A DNA stretch of 46,171 nucleotides from Peptococcaceae bacterium BRH_c23 (GCA_000961805.1 LADV01000283.1:1-46171); one strand, 5' to 3'. Shown: positions 33,706-41,955, counted from the stretch's first letter. Notes: generated by a model not told the origin, from the sequence alone. A program made the numbers and translations.

Positions 33706-34044
33706 ATTCGCTTCATAGTATGGGCGGATGAGCAAGGGCGAATTCGTGAATTTGAATTGTCTGGACATGCTGGGTTTGCCGAAGAGGGTCAGGACATAGT
33801 CTGTGCGGGGGTTTCTGCACTGAGTATTGCGGCTGTCAATGGGTTGGAGCATTTCTTATCGGTGGTCCCTAAAGCTCAGGAGGCTGATGGACATCTCTCC
33901 TGTCGGCTGGAGGGGATTTCTGAGCAAGACTTGGAGAAGGCCCAGTGGATTTTGCAAACGATGGCGTTAGGTATTGAAAAAATACGAACGACTTATAGTC
34001 AAAACTATATAATTATTGATCGAAGGAGGTGGACTCCATGCTAA
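33706..34044 (+). CDS. prp: Ribosomal-processing cysteine protease Prp
   Basis: The product has the Prp catalytic pattern [20 protein letters not shown] with His and Cys, then [15 protein letters not shown]. Prp removes the N-terminal extension of L27 in Firmicutes; the rpmA gene here encodes that extension and overlaps this stop. The start is unclear. The first domain residues ([10 protein letters not shown]) begin with ATT 33706, a rare start. An in-frame TTG lies at 33670 inside rplU, and neither has a ribosome site. An ATG at 33703 is one base out of frame. Translation may be coupled to rplU. Confidence 0.85.
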   Translation: MRFIVWADEQGRIREFELSGHAGFAEEGQDIVCAGVSALSIAAVNGLEHFLSVVPKAQEADGHLSCRLEGISEQDLEKAQWILQTMALGIEKIRTTYSQNYIIIDRRRWTPC

Positions 34045-34346
34045 AAATGAATCTTCAACTGTTCGCCCATAAAAAAGGGGTAGGTAGCTCACGAAATGGT
34101 CGTGATAGTAACGCTCAACGTCTGGGTGTGAAACGCGGCGATGGTCAATTCGTCAAAGCTGGTACGATTATTGTGCGTCAACGTGGAACGAAGTTTCATC
34201 CCGCTAAAAACTGTGGTCTGGGTAAAGATGACACCTTATTTGCTTTGATTGACGGCTACGTCAAGTTCGAGCATAAAGATCGCTTGCACAAACAAGTTAG
34301 TATTTATGCAGAACGTGCAAAAACCCCGATAGCTATCGCCCTATAA
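34038..34346 (+). CDS. rpmA: 50S ribosomal protein L27 with cleavable N-terminus
   Basis: The product begins [25 protein letters not shown] followed by AHKKG is the extension cleaved by Prp before assembly, which exposes the N-terminus near the peptidyl transferase centre. The rest ([32 protein letters not shown]) is standard L27. ATG 34038 lies seven bases after AAGGAGGTGG and overlaps the prp stop. A terminator follows. Confidence 0.97.
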   Translation: MLKMNLQLFAHKKGVGSSRNGRDSNAQRLGVKRGDGQFVKAGTIIVRQRGTKFHPAKNCGLGKDDTLFALIDGYVKFEHKDRLHKQVSIYAERAKTPIAIAL

Positions 34347-34360
34347 GCTGTTTCTTATTG

Positions 34361-34387
34361 ACCCCTGGGTTTTCCCAGGGGTTTTAT
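34361..34387 (+). terminator. Terminator of the L21-L27 operon
   Basis: CCCCTGGG and CCCAGGGG form a perfect 8-bp stem with a TTTT loop, followed by TTTTATT, directly after rpmA. Confidence 0.9.
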
Positions 34388-34448
34388 TCGTATATACAAC
34401 TATCGATCAAACTGATTTGCAGAATTTAAGTGAGGGGGAAGGGTAACG

Positions 34449-34952
34449 ATGTCAGAGGTTGAAGAAACTTTGTTGTCAGAGATGTTACAATGGTATCGCC
34501 TTCAGAGGCATGACTATCTAAATCACTGGCAGGTGATTATGGGCAATTTACAGCTCAACCATCCGGAGGAGGCTCTTCAGTATATGCGGGATACGGTCAC
34601 CGGGTCGCAGGAAGAGCAAAAGATAGGGCATCTGGCCGAACCCCACTTAGCTGCAATCATGCTGGGTTTATTAATTCGTCTGAGTCAGAACAGGATTACT
34701 GTGACGATCGATTTTCCCGAGGAGATGAAACAGAACGAGTTTTGGCAAGATCATTGGCAAAAGGAATATGTAGAGCAGTTATACGGGTACACTAAAGAAT
34801 GCATGGAAGCTTCTTTGCGGTCTAAGTCGTTGAAAGACTTGCAAGCTGAGCTGTATTTATTCGATGAGCCGGGTGGTTTCTCTTGCCAGTTTATCTTATC
34901 GGACGAGGAGACGGTCCTTTACGATAAAATGGTGCCGTTTAACGGGCTTTGA
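34449..34952 (+). CDS. Spo0B-like sporulation phosphotransferase
   Basis: The 167-residue protein has the Spo0B alpha-hairpin signature RHDYLNHWQVIMGNLQL with the phospho-accepting His (about residue 21) and a degenerate ATPase-like C-terminal part. Spo0B relays phosphate from Spo0F to Spo0A in Bacillus, and in Clostridia homologues occur at this same position just before obg. It supports an endospore-forming host. ATG 34449 has GAGGGGGAAGGG upstream. It could be a Spo0B-type domain with another partner, since many Clostridia lack Spo0F. Confidence 0.75.
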   Translation: MSEVEETLLSEMLQWYRLQRHDYLNHWQVIMGNLQLNHPEEALQYMRDTVTGSQEEQKIGHLAEPHLAAIMLGLLIRLSQNRITVTIDFPEEMKQNEFWQDHWQKEYVEQLYGYTKECMEASLRSKSLKDLQAELYLFDEPGGFSCQFILSDEETVLYDKMVPFNGL

Positions 34953-34999
34953 AATAAGTAATCCGTTGAATGTGGTAAGGGAAAGGCTAGATTAATCTA

Positions 35000-35055
35000 A
35001 ATAGGCTAAAGTGAGTTAGAGTAAGTAGAGTAAGTAGAGTAAGCTAAGCTAAGCG
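35000..35055 (+). repeat. Short degenerate tandem repeat
   Basis: AGAGTAAGT units recur three times, followed by AAGCTAAGCTAAGC, between the spo0B-like gene and obgE. It looks like slippage-prone non-coding sequence; no function is evident. Confidence 0.5.
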
Positions 35056-35088
35056 GTAAGAGTTAACTTGATTAAGGAGATTTTAGGT

Positions 35089-36357
35089 ATGTTTTACGAT
35101 CAGGCAAAGATTTATGTTAAAGCTGGAGATGGCGGAGCGGGTGCTGTTGCCTTTCGCCGTGAGAAATATGTTCCGGAGGGCGGACCGAGTGGTGGAGACG
35201 GTGGTCGTGGGGGAAATGTAGTTTTCATAGGGGATGAGGGTTTAAGGACTCTTGTGGACTTTCGCTATAAACGCCATTATAAAGGGGATCGCGGTGATCA
35301 TGGACAAGCCAAGAATATGAGCGGCAGGGGCGGAGAAGATATTATTCTGCGTATTCCCGTCGGAACTGTGGTCCTCGATGATAGTACAGGAGAGCCTATA
35401 GCCGATATTATTGAACATGACCAGCGTGTTGTAGTCGCAGCAGGTGGACGAGGTGGACGGGGTAATGCTCGGTTTATGAGTAATACTAATAAAGCGCCTA
35501 CTTTGGCGGAAAATGGTGAACCGGGTGAGGAACGCTGGCTGCGTTTAGAGTTGAAGCTTTTGGCTGATGTAGGGTTGGTCGGGTTTCCAAATGTGGGAAA
35601 ATCCACGATGATTTCCAAAGTGTCTGCGGCAAAACCCAAAATTGCCGATTATCATTTTACCACCCTGATACCTAATTTGGGGGTGGTCGATATCGAGGAT
35701 GGGGAAAGCTTTGTGATGGCAGATATTCCAGGCTTGATTGAGGGTGCTCATTCGGGAGCGGGCTTGGGACATGAGTTCTTACGTCACACCGAGCGAACTC
35801 GCTTGATTCTGCATGTCTTAGATATTTCTGGGTCAGAGGAACGGGATCCCTTGGAGGATTTCCGGATTATTGAAGAAGAACTTCGGCTTTATAGTCCGGA
35901 GCTTGCTCTGCGACCGGTGATTATTGTGGCTAATAAAATGGATATCCCGGGTTCTGAGGAAAACTTGCAGCGTTTAAAAGAAGCCGTGGATGGTCGTAAC
36001 GAAATCTTTTCAGTTTCGGCTGCGAAAGGGGAAGGCTTGCAAGCACTAATTTATCGTATTGCCCAGATCCTGCCGGATATCCCGGTTCCTGAGATTGTCA
36101 GCCTTCCGGTTGATCATCGTGTTACGAAAGCAGAATCAGATCCGCGCTTTGAGATCTTAAAGGAAGAGGATCTGTTTATCGTGGTCGGTAAAGAAATCGA
36201 GAGGCATGCTAAGATGACCTTGTTTGATCGAGAAGAGAGTGTCTATCGTTTCCAAAATATTATCAAGGCTATGGGAATTGACGATGCTTTAAATGCGGCA
36301 GGGATCAAAGAAGGGGACAAAGTGGAGATTGCGGGCTATAAATTTGATTGGGTCTAA
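35089..36357 (+). CDS. obgE: GTPase Obg/CgtA
   Basis: The N-terminal glycine-rich Obg fold (AKIYVKAGDGGAGAVAFRRE, GGDGGRGGNV) is followed by a GTPase domain with GFPNVGKSTMI, DIPGLIEGAHSGAGLGHEF and NKMD. A C-terminal OCT domain (about residues 345-422) is present, giving 422 residues, the Bacillus arrangement. Obg acts in 50S assembly and stress or sporulation control. ATG 35089 has AAGGAGA at good spacing; the upstream start at 35068 lacks one. Confidence 0.95.
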   Translation: MFYDQAKIYVKAGDGGAGAVAFRREKYVPEGGPSGGDGGRGGNVVFIGDEGLRTLVDFRYKRHYKGDRGDHGQAKNMSGRGGEDIILRIPVGTVVLDDSTGEPIADIIEHDQRVVVAAGGRGGRGNARFMSNTNKAPTLAENGEPGEERWLRLELKLLADVGLVGFPNVGKSTMISKVSAAKPKIADYHFTTLIPNLGVVDIEDGESFVMADIPGLIEGAHSGAGLGHEFLRHTERTRLILHVLDISGSEERDPLEDFRIIEEELRLYSPELALRPVIIVANKMDIPGSEENLQRLKEAVDGRNEIFSVSAAKGEGLQALIYRIAQILPDIPVPEIVSLPVDHRVTKAESDPRFEILKEEDLFIVVGKEIERHAKMTLFDREESVYRFQNIIKAMGIDDALNAAGIKEGDKVEIAGYKFDWV

Positions 36358-36406
36358 GGGCCAGGTTCCTATGAGCTGGACGGATGGTTGTTAAGGGGGG
36401 AGCGCG

Positions 36407-37753
36407 GTGAAGAAGCAGCTTTGGTTAGGAATACTAACTGGATTCTTGATTCTGGCCTTAGCCCTTGGCGGATGGTGGATTTGGGGAACCCCTCAGGGTC
36501 CACTGAAGGTCAAAGCTGGAGCTGTAGCACCTATCTCGATGCAAGAAGACGTCTATGCGACGGGCAGCCTTGTTCCGGTGTCTCGTCAAGAGGTGCGTGT
36601 CCTAACGCCCGGGCGTGTTACGAGTGTGGCGGTGAAAGTAGGGGATTCCGTTCAACTGGGACAAACCCTGGTCACACTTGATACAACCCTTGTCGATGCC
36701 CAAGTAGCCCAAGCAAAGGCGAACGTTGAGGCCGCCCAAACGGGTGTCAATGTGGCGCAAGCTAATTTGGCGGATTTGAAGAAAGCTCAAAGTGTTAGTG
36801 CTGATGCTAGTGCTAGTGCTAGTGCTAGTGCTAGTGCTAGTGCTAGTGCTAGTGCCAATGCCAATGCTAGTGTTAGTGCTGATGCAGATGCAGATGTAAG
36901 TGCGGTCACTGTAGCCGGTCTCTTAGCCGATGCTTATGGAAACGGTATCGCTGGTGGTTTAGGTGATTCTGCCGGAACTGACAGTATCGGTGGAACTGCA
37001 AATGGTACTGGCGCTGGTGATTTACATAATAGTGGGATCTCAGTAAGTCCCGGCGTTGTTAAGCAAGCTGAGGGAGTACTATCCCAAAGTAAAGCGGCAT
37101 TAAAGCAGGCGCAAGAGATGCTTAAAGTGGCTCAGGCGCAACAGGGGCAAATGATCCATAAAGCGATGATCCCTGGTACTGTCCTGGAGGTTAATGCTGA
37201 GGATGGAAATCTCTCGCCTGTGCAGGTCCCGCTGGTGGTTGTGGCCGATCTAACTCAGATGAACGTCGAGGCGCAACTGAATGAGGTCGATGCGGGAAAG
37301 GTGCAAATGGACGGGAAAGTGGCGATGACCAGTAAGGTGCTGGGAGATACGACGGTTCAAGGCAGAATTGTCGGGATCGCTCCGGCGGCGGTGACTAAGC
37401 CCAGCCTCCAAGGAAATGCTTCCCCGACGGTAGGGATAAAAATCCGGTTAGATCAAGTGCCAGCCGGATTGAAGCCAGGATTTACAGTGAGCATTCAAAT
37501 AATTGTGGCGACCAAAGCGGGGATTTTGGCGGTTCCTCAAGAGGCCCTTTTTCAAGAAGGAAACAAGAACTATGTCTATCGGATTCAAGAGGGTCGCCTG
37601 CGTAAGACCGAGGTGAAGCTGGGAATCGGGAACGATACCCATCAGGAAATTTCCTCTGGTTTAAACGCCGGGGACCAAGTGGTCCTGAATCCCTCTAAGG
37701 AATTATCGGAAGGAATGACGGTAGCGCCTGAAGTAGGGAGTGGGGGAGCATGA
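36407..37753 (+). CDS. MacA/HlyD-like adaptor with a hexanucleotide-encoded Ala-Ser tract
   Basis: A single N-terminal membrane anchor (LGILTGFLILALALGGWWIW) precedes the membrane-fusion fold: a lipoyl half-motif (GRVTSVAVKVGDSVQLGQTL), a helical hairpin (VAQAKANVEAAQTGVNVAQ, ALKQAQEMLKVAQAQQ) and beta-barrel and membrane-proximal domains. In place of the hairpin tip lies a tract of about 40 residues of alternating Ala with Ser, Asn or Asp, encoded by repeated GCTAGT. Start is GTG 36407 after AAGGGGGGAG. The stop overlaps the MacB-like permease gene, so the two form one exporter system. Confidence 0.85.
   Translation: MKKQLWLGILTGFLILALALGGWWIWGTPQGPLKVKAGAVAPISMQEDVYATGSLVPVSRQEVRVLTPGRVTSVAVKVGDSVQLGQTLVTLDTTLVDAQVAQAKANVEAAQTGVNVAQANLADLKKAQSVSADASASASASASASASASANANASVSADADADVSAVTVAGLLADAYGNGIAGGLGDSAGTDSIGGTANGTGAGDLHNSGISVSPGVVKQAEGVLSQSKAALKQAQEMLKVAQAQQGQMIHKAMIPGTVLEVNAEDGNLSPVQVPLVVVADLTQMNVEAQLNEVDAGKVQMDGKVAMTSKVLGDTTVQGRIVGIAPAAVTKPSLQGNASPTVGIKIRLDQVPAGLKPGFTVSIQIIVATKAGILAVPQEALFQEGNKNYVYRIQEGRLRKTEVKLGIGNDTHQEISSGLNAGDQVVLNPSKELSEGMTVAPEVGSGGA
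36790..36902 (+). repeat. In-frame hexanucleotide microsatellite (GCTAGT)
   Basis: Eight perfect GCTAGT units at 36806-36853 are followed by variant units (GCCAAT, GTTAGT, GCTGAT, GCAGAT) and preceded by similar ones. Changes in copy number keep the reading frame and would change the length of the adaptor's hairpin tip. Confidence 0.9.
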
Positions 37754-38949
37754 GTCTCCTAGAAGGATTACGAGGGGCTCTCTTTAGTTTGCGGACTAAT
37801 AAATTACGGACCGGCTTGACAATGCTGGGGATTATCATCGGAATTGCTGCAGTCATCGCTGTGGTCACCATCGGGCTGGGTGGTAAAGCAGCCATCATGC
37901 AGGAGATGGAGAAAAGCGGAGTTAACCTGTTCGTCTTGTACACGAAATCTGTCGGACAAACCGGACAAGCCGAAGCAAACCGCTTAACCCTTGCGGATGG
38001 AGAGAGTTTGAAACGGGCTCTGCCGCAAATTAAAAGCTTGCTGCCGGCCAGCATTGAGTATACTGCCGTAGAGGTGAGTCAAAAGCGTTCTTCCGCTATG
38101 CTCGTCGGAACAACCCCGGAGTTTGCAGATTTGAGGCGTCGAGATATTGCGAAGGGTCGCTTTTTCTCAGAAGAAGAGTTTTCCGCGGACCGTCGCGTAG
38201 TGGTGATCGACCAGACCTTAGCCGACAATTTAATAGGGGCTGGGAATCCTTTGGGGCAGCAGGTCATGATTCATAATGTCCCTTGCCGGGTGATTGGGGT
38301 TTTGGCTAAGGATCAATCAGCCTTTGCGCAATTTAATGTGGGTCCGCAGAATGCTTATGCCTATATGCCTTGGGGGACCTGGTCGGATATTTTCCAATCT
38401 CAAAGGGTGGATCAGCTAGAAGGTGCGACCTATCGGGAAACGGATTTGGAAAGCGTGATTGCCAATGTTAAGTGGATTTTGAATGTACGTCATGGGACCA
38501 CTAATCAGTATGAGGCCTTTAATGTCCAACAATTGGTTCAATCGGCCAATAAGATCATGCGCATTCTGACAAGCTTTATCGGTCTCGTCGCTGGAATCTC
38601 CCTTTTGGTGGGGGGGATCGGCATTATGAATATTATGTTAGTTTCAGTAACAGAACGCACTCGTGAAATTGGCTTGCGCAAAGCGGTAGGAGCTAAGGAA
38701 CGGGATATTCTGACCCAATTCTTATTAGAAGCCATCGTCTTATCCTTGATCGGAGGAATCGTGGGCATCGCTCTAGGGATAGGGAGTGCGCTGACGGTAG
38801 CCTATCTTTTGCACTGGCCGCCGCTTTTCTCAGGCTGGGCGATTCTAGCGGCCGTGTCCTTTTCCGTCGGAGTGGGACTGTTCTTTGGATTTTATCCAGC
38901 ATTAAAGGCGGCTAAGCTCGAACCCATGGCCGCTTTGAGATATGAGTGA
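37750..38949 (+). CDS. MacB-type FtsX-family permease
   Basis: The 399-residue protein has an N-terminal helix (RTGLTMLGIIIGIAAVIAVV), an extracytoplasmic MacB core domain (about 45-265) and three C-terminal helices with the FtsX signature (VTERTREIGLRKAVGAKERD). It overlaps the adaptor stop by four bases behind AGGGAGTGGGGGAG. Such permeases need an ABC ATPase, normally encoded between or next to them, but none is present here. The ATPase must come from elsewhere or has been lost. Confidence 0.85.
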   Translation: MSLLEGLRGALFSLRTNKLRTGLTMLGIIIGIAAVIAVVTIGLGGKAAIMQEMEKSGVNLFVLYTKSVGQTGQAEANRLTLADGESLKRALPQIKSLLPASIEYTAVEVSQKRSSAMLVGTTPEFADLRRRDIAKGRFFSEEEFSADRRVVVIDQTLADNLIGAGNPLGQQVMIHNVPCRVIGVLAKDQSAFAQFNVGPQNAYAYMPWGTWSDIFQSQRVDQLEGATYRETDLESVIANVKWILNVRHGTTNQYEAFNVQQLVQSANKIMRILTSFIGLVAGISLLVGGIGIMNIMLVSVTERTREIGLRKAVGAKERDILTQFLLEAIVLSLIGGIVGIALGIGSALTVAYLLHWPPLFSGWAILAAVSFSVGVGLFFGFYPALKAAKLEPMAALRYE

Positions 38950-38970
38950 GTAATGCAAGTTGTGCAAGTT

Positions 38971-39014
38971 GGGGACGGTTCTTGACTTGCATTAATGCAA
39001 GCAAGACCGCCCCC
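38971..39014. repeat. REP-like hairpin element
   Basis: GGGGACGGTTCTTGACTTGCAT faces ATGCAAGCAAGACCGCCCCC, a near-perfect 20-bp stem with two bulged bases. GGGGACGGTTC is repeated at 39472, on the other side of yhbY. Such sequences in Firmicutes often go with REP-associated (Y1) transposases; none is in this window. Confidence 0.6.
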
Positions 39015-39152
39015 ATGTTCCAAGGACCGATGGTCGCTTTGAGATATGAGTTAAGTAACGTAAAAATTAGATACGTGTGAGTCAATGAGATATGTGATGA
39101 GAAACGAGATATGAATAATGGGTAATGAGTAATATTTAGGGGGAGATTATTC

Positions 39153-39446
39153 GTGTTAACAGGTAAACAAAAACGTTATTTAAGAGCTATGGGCAATGAA
39201 ATGGATCCGATCTTGCAAGTGGGTAAGGGCGGAATCGCAGAAAATGTGGTCACCCAAACGAACGAAACCTTGGAGGCTAGAGAACTCATCAAAGGCCGTG
39301 TCTTGCAAAACTGTATGGAGGAGCCAAAAGCCGTGGCTGCAGAACTAGCTGAGCAGACAGGGTCCGAACTCGTGCAAGTTATCGGGCGGAATTTTCTACT
39401 CTTCAGACAATCTAAAGACAAGCCGTTCATAGTTCTACCCAAGTAA
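39153..39446 (+). CDS. yhbY: CRM-domain ribosome-associated protein YhbY
   Basis: The 97-residue protein is a complete CRM/YhbY domain (LTGKQKRYLRAMGNEMDPIL, QVGKGGIAENVV, ELIKGRVLQN, then VQVIGRNFLLFRQSK). It binds pre-50S particles and commonly lies near obg. The start is GTG 39153 after GGGGGAGA. The 200 bases upstream are filled with degenerate GAGATATGAG copies of the permease gene's 3' end and a REP-like hairpin. Confidence 0.9.
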   Translation: MLTGKQKRYLRAMGNEMDPILQVGKGGIAENVVTQTNETLEARELIKGRVLQNCMEEPKAVAAELAEQTGSELVQVIGRNFLLFRQSKDKPFIVLPK

Positions 39447-39471
39447 GTGTAATAGTGTAATAGTGTAAGTA

Positions 39472-39505
39472 GGGGACGGTTCGTGCATTTACTTGCACAA
39501 CTTAT
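39472..39505 (+). repeat. Partial REP-like element
   Basis: GGGGACGGTTCGTGCATTTA shares its first 11 bases with the element at 38971. It carries only a short GTGCA/TGCAC hairpin, so the second half seems lost. It directly follows yhbY. Confidence 0.5.
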
Positions 39506-39521
39506 ATCAGAACTAAAAATA

Positions 39522-39556
39522 CAATCAAGGACCTCTCTTATCAGGGGTCTTTTCTA
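39522..39556 (+). terminator. Terminator downstream of yhbY
   Basis: GACCTCT pairs with AGGGGTC (with G-U pairs) and is followed by TTTTCTAGT. Confidence 0.5.
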
Positions 39557-39672
39557 GTACATTCAGACCTCCATGCCGCTGCCCGGAACCATTGATGAAT
39601 GCAAATAGGCTATTTCCAAGGTAGATGTATTCACAATTATTTTTGCTAAACCCTGAACCTTATATTTGCAAA

Positions 39673-39705
39673 GCAGAAAAGACCTCACGTTGAGGTCTTT
39701 TCTGC
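39673..39705. terminator. Perfect 15-bp hairpin
   Basis: GCAGAAAAGACCTCA and TGAGGTCTTTTCTGC form a perfect stem with a CGT loop. It can act as a bidirectional terminator between yhbY and the minus-strand vapC remnant. It sits immediately beside the MITE insertion. Confidence 0.6.
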
Positions 39706-39715
39706 ATGCTTATTA

Positions 39716-39837
39716 GGCTCTTTCTCAAAGACGATGCTTTGTTACACAAATTGGTAGTTATCTTTCTTGCAAATCCTTGATATGACTGTATTGTGTTTTT
39801 CAAGTTTCGTTCAAATCATCTTATTTGAGAAAGAGCC
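39716..39837. mobile_element. MITE of 122 bp with 14-bp terminal inverted repeats
   Basis: GGCTCTTTCTCAAA at 39716-39729 is exactly repeated in inverse at 39824-39837, with weaker similarity over the next 12 bases. The element is flanked on both sides by GCTTATTA (39708-39715 and 39838-39845), an 8-bp target duplication. It encodes nothing. The ends and duplication size suggest mobilisation by an ISL3-like or other 8-bp-duplicating transposase; this family link is inference. Confidence 0.8.
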
Positions 39838-39867
39838 GCTTATTATTCAAGAAATTTAAAAATAGCC

Positions 39868-40292
39868 TTATATTAAAAGATCGCGTGGTCTATAAAATTC
39901 ACAGTCTAACTTTCTAAAATCCTTATTGTTCCAGGTCAAGATTGGTAGTTCCAAAATCCTTGATTTCTCGGCTAGTATACGTCTACAAAATCTATGTTTA
40001 CGTCTCGAAACCGAGCTAAGACATGTTGCATCAGAATTTCTTCTTCGAGTTCAACACCGTCAGATTCAACAAAATTCTCAAATACTTGTATAATAGCATT
40101 TTTTTCAAATTTATATAATTTACGTAAGACCCAATAGGCTTCGATAAGGACAAGTGACAAAATATAGAACTTCGTGTCACCTTGTTCAATAAGTCGTACC
40201 AATTGTTCGGCTTGAACTTCGTCGTCTTTAACGAATAGACGAATGAGAATGTTGGTGTCGGCGATCATCGGTTTACTCATTTTCCGACTCAT
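39868..40292 (-). pseudogene. VapC-type PIN toxin, frameshifted
   Basis: The frame encodes a PIN domain (MIADTNILIRLFVKDD, LVLIEAYWVLRKLY) but stops at TAG 39972 after FVDVY. In the next frame the sequence continues AEKSRILELPILTWNNKDFR and then KLDCEFYRPRDLLI to TAA 39868, which completes a normal PIN fold with its last acidic site. One missing base at VDVY explains the break. The toxin is probably inactive because the final strand and fourth acidic residue are lost. The start overlaps the antitoxin stop. Confidence 0.8.
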
Positions 40293-40560
40293 TTAACTGG
40301 CTGACAATTGCTTTCGCGCGTTCAATTCTTGCTAATTCAATAGCTTCGTCTACATCTATGGGGAACGTAGGTTTTAATGCTCCCATGACCCCTCGAATTG
40401 ATTTTTTGGTTTTAGGCTGAACTTCAATAATTCTGTCGCTTTCATCTAAGACAAAAGCTAATCTATCTCCCTCTTTAATGTTTAAAAGAGTTCTTAGTTC
40501 AACCGGAATAGTTAACTGTCCCTTGCTAGTTAACTTTCCAGAGAGAAGTTGCTTTCCCAT
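40273..40560 (-). CDS. AbrB-type antitoxin of a vapBC pair
   Basis: The 95-residue product begins MGKQLLSGKLTSKGQLTIPVELR, a canonical AbrB/SpoVT DNA-binding hairpin. It ends with an acidic helix (VDEAIELARIERAKAIVSQL) that would bind the PIN toxin. ATG 40560 has GGAGGGGAG upstream; longer in-frame starts lack one. It is intact while its toxin partner is frameshifted, which is viable since antitoxin alone is harmless. Confidence 0.8.
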   Translation of the reverse strand: MGKQLLSGKLTSKGQLTIPVELRTLLNIKEGDRLAFVLDESDRIIEVQPKTKKSIRGVMGALKPTFPIDVDEAIELARIERAKAIVSQLNESENE

Positions 40561-40741
40561 AATAAATGTCTCCCCTCCAAAAGTATTACCTATATTATAA
40601 GTAATACTTTTTAATAAGTCAAGTTTTACCATTTGTTATATAAAGCACAGTGCCTAAACCTGAAAGTGGCAATATCCTCGCAATTTAGATAAATGAATAA
40701 AAAAAAATCCACGTCCAGATAGACTTTAAACTATAGTTTTT

Positions 40742-40750
40742 TGGTATAAT
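40742..40750 (+). promoter_or_regulatory. Extended -10 promoter
   Basis: TTGGTATAAT, with TGG before a perfect TATAAT, lies about 100 bases upstream of the FAD-subunit gene. Confidence 0.4.
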
Positions 40751-40850
40751 TCAAAGTATAGTCCAATTCTCTGGATACATTTACCTTTAGTTCAAACATA
40801 ACTCTACCCAATTCGTTGATTTTGCTCAATTTAGGGAGGGGAGTTTTAGG

Positions 40851-41744
40851 ATGCCGATTACTCAGTTTGCTAGTCCATTATCGGTTAGCGAGGGGCTTGA
40901 GTTAGTTTCTCGAATTGATGAAGAAGTTGTTTACATAAATGGGGGCACGGATCTAGTGATCCAGATGCAGAGCGGGAAGCTGCAACCTGCTTGGCTCATA
41001 GACCTTTCTCAGATTTCAGAATTGAAGTTTATTAAGCAAGATGAGGGCAGGATAAAAATCGGAAGTGGAACAACCTTCAGTCAAATCGGTGAGAGCAGCC
41101 TCATTAGGGAGAAGGCTAGGTGTCTGAGTCAGGCGGCGTCGCAGGTCGGGTCCACGCAAATCCGTAACCGGGCAACTCTCGGTGGAAATATCGCCAATGC
41201 TTCACCTGCTGGAGACAGTCTGCCTACGTTATTAGCACTTGAGGCTTGGGTCAGGATACAGGGACCACGGGGGTCTAGGAGGGTATCTTTTGCTGAGTTT
41301 CAGGCAGGAAACGGCTCAGGGCTGAAGGAAAAGGAATTAATAACTGAGATCGATTTCCCAGTGTGGGAACCTAAAGAGAAGACACAGGTTATAAGCGCCT
41401 TCAAAAAATTAGGCACTCGGACTGCTGTAACGATTGCTCGTCTGAATATTGCAGCATGGCTGGAAGTGGATTCGGAAAATGAAACGATCCATCATTCAAG
41501 ATGGGCTGTGGGAGCTTTAGGGCGGACTCCCTTTCGTTTAGAGGACTTGGAGCGGGAATTGCACGGCAAGAGGGCTATTCCAGCGCTGGCTCGGGAGATT
41601 GCAGATCGACTGACAGAGGTTGTTGACCGGGCAATCCCTGGACGGGCTTCACAGGAGTATAAACGTCAGGCTATTCGCGGTCTCGCGTATGATCTACTCA
41701 ATGACTTGTTTCCAAGGTCAGAACAGATCATACAGAATTGGTAA
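40851..41744 (+). CDS. FAD-binding subunit of a molybdenum hydroxylase (XdhB/CoxM type)
   Basis: The 297-residue protein has the FAD-binding motifs INGGTDLVIQMQSG and TLGGNIANASPAGDSLPTLLAL, plus a C-terminal CO-dehydrogenase flavoprotein domain (AFKKLGTRTAVTIARLNIAAW). Such subunits pass electrons in xanthine dehydrogenase, CO dehydrogenase or nicotinate hydroxylase complexes. No molybdopterin or 2Fe-2S subunit gene is adjacent, so it is an orphan here. ATG 40851 has AGGGAGGGGAG upstream. About 210 non-coding bases separate it from the activator gene. Confidence 0.85.
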   Translation: MPITQFASPLSVSEGLELVSRIDEEVVYINGGTDLVIQMQSGKLQPAWLIDLSQISELKFIKQDEGRIKIGSGTTFSQIGESSLIREKARCLSQAASQVGSTQIRNRATLGGNIANASPAGDSLPTLLALEAWVRIQGPRGSRRVSFAEFQAGNGSGLKEKELITEIDFPVWEPKEKTQVISAFKKLGTRTAVTIARLNIAAWLEVDSENETIHHSRWAVGALGRTPFRLEDLERELHGKRAIPALAREIADRLTEVVDRAIPGRASQEYKRQAIRGLAYDLLNDLFPRSEQIIQNW

Positions 41745-41955
41745 TCGAGCGCTCTAACGTAGTGCCAATCTGAGATACTAGTGAATTGATTGAGATATGG
41801 GCGTATTAATGCAACTGCGAACATAGTGATCACCTGATCCTGTATTCATGAGTCATATCATTGATTCTTAGGGTTGTCAAAGAGGAGATTAGCTAAATTC
41901 GAGAATTAACACGATAAGTTTAAAATAGTATGAGATTTAACTGGGAGGTTAAGAG

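Noticed and set aside
35000..35055. Regular short repeats suggesting a CRISPR array
   Set aside because: Units of 9-10 bases without spacers are simple slippage repeats. No CRISPR array or cas gene is in the window.
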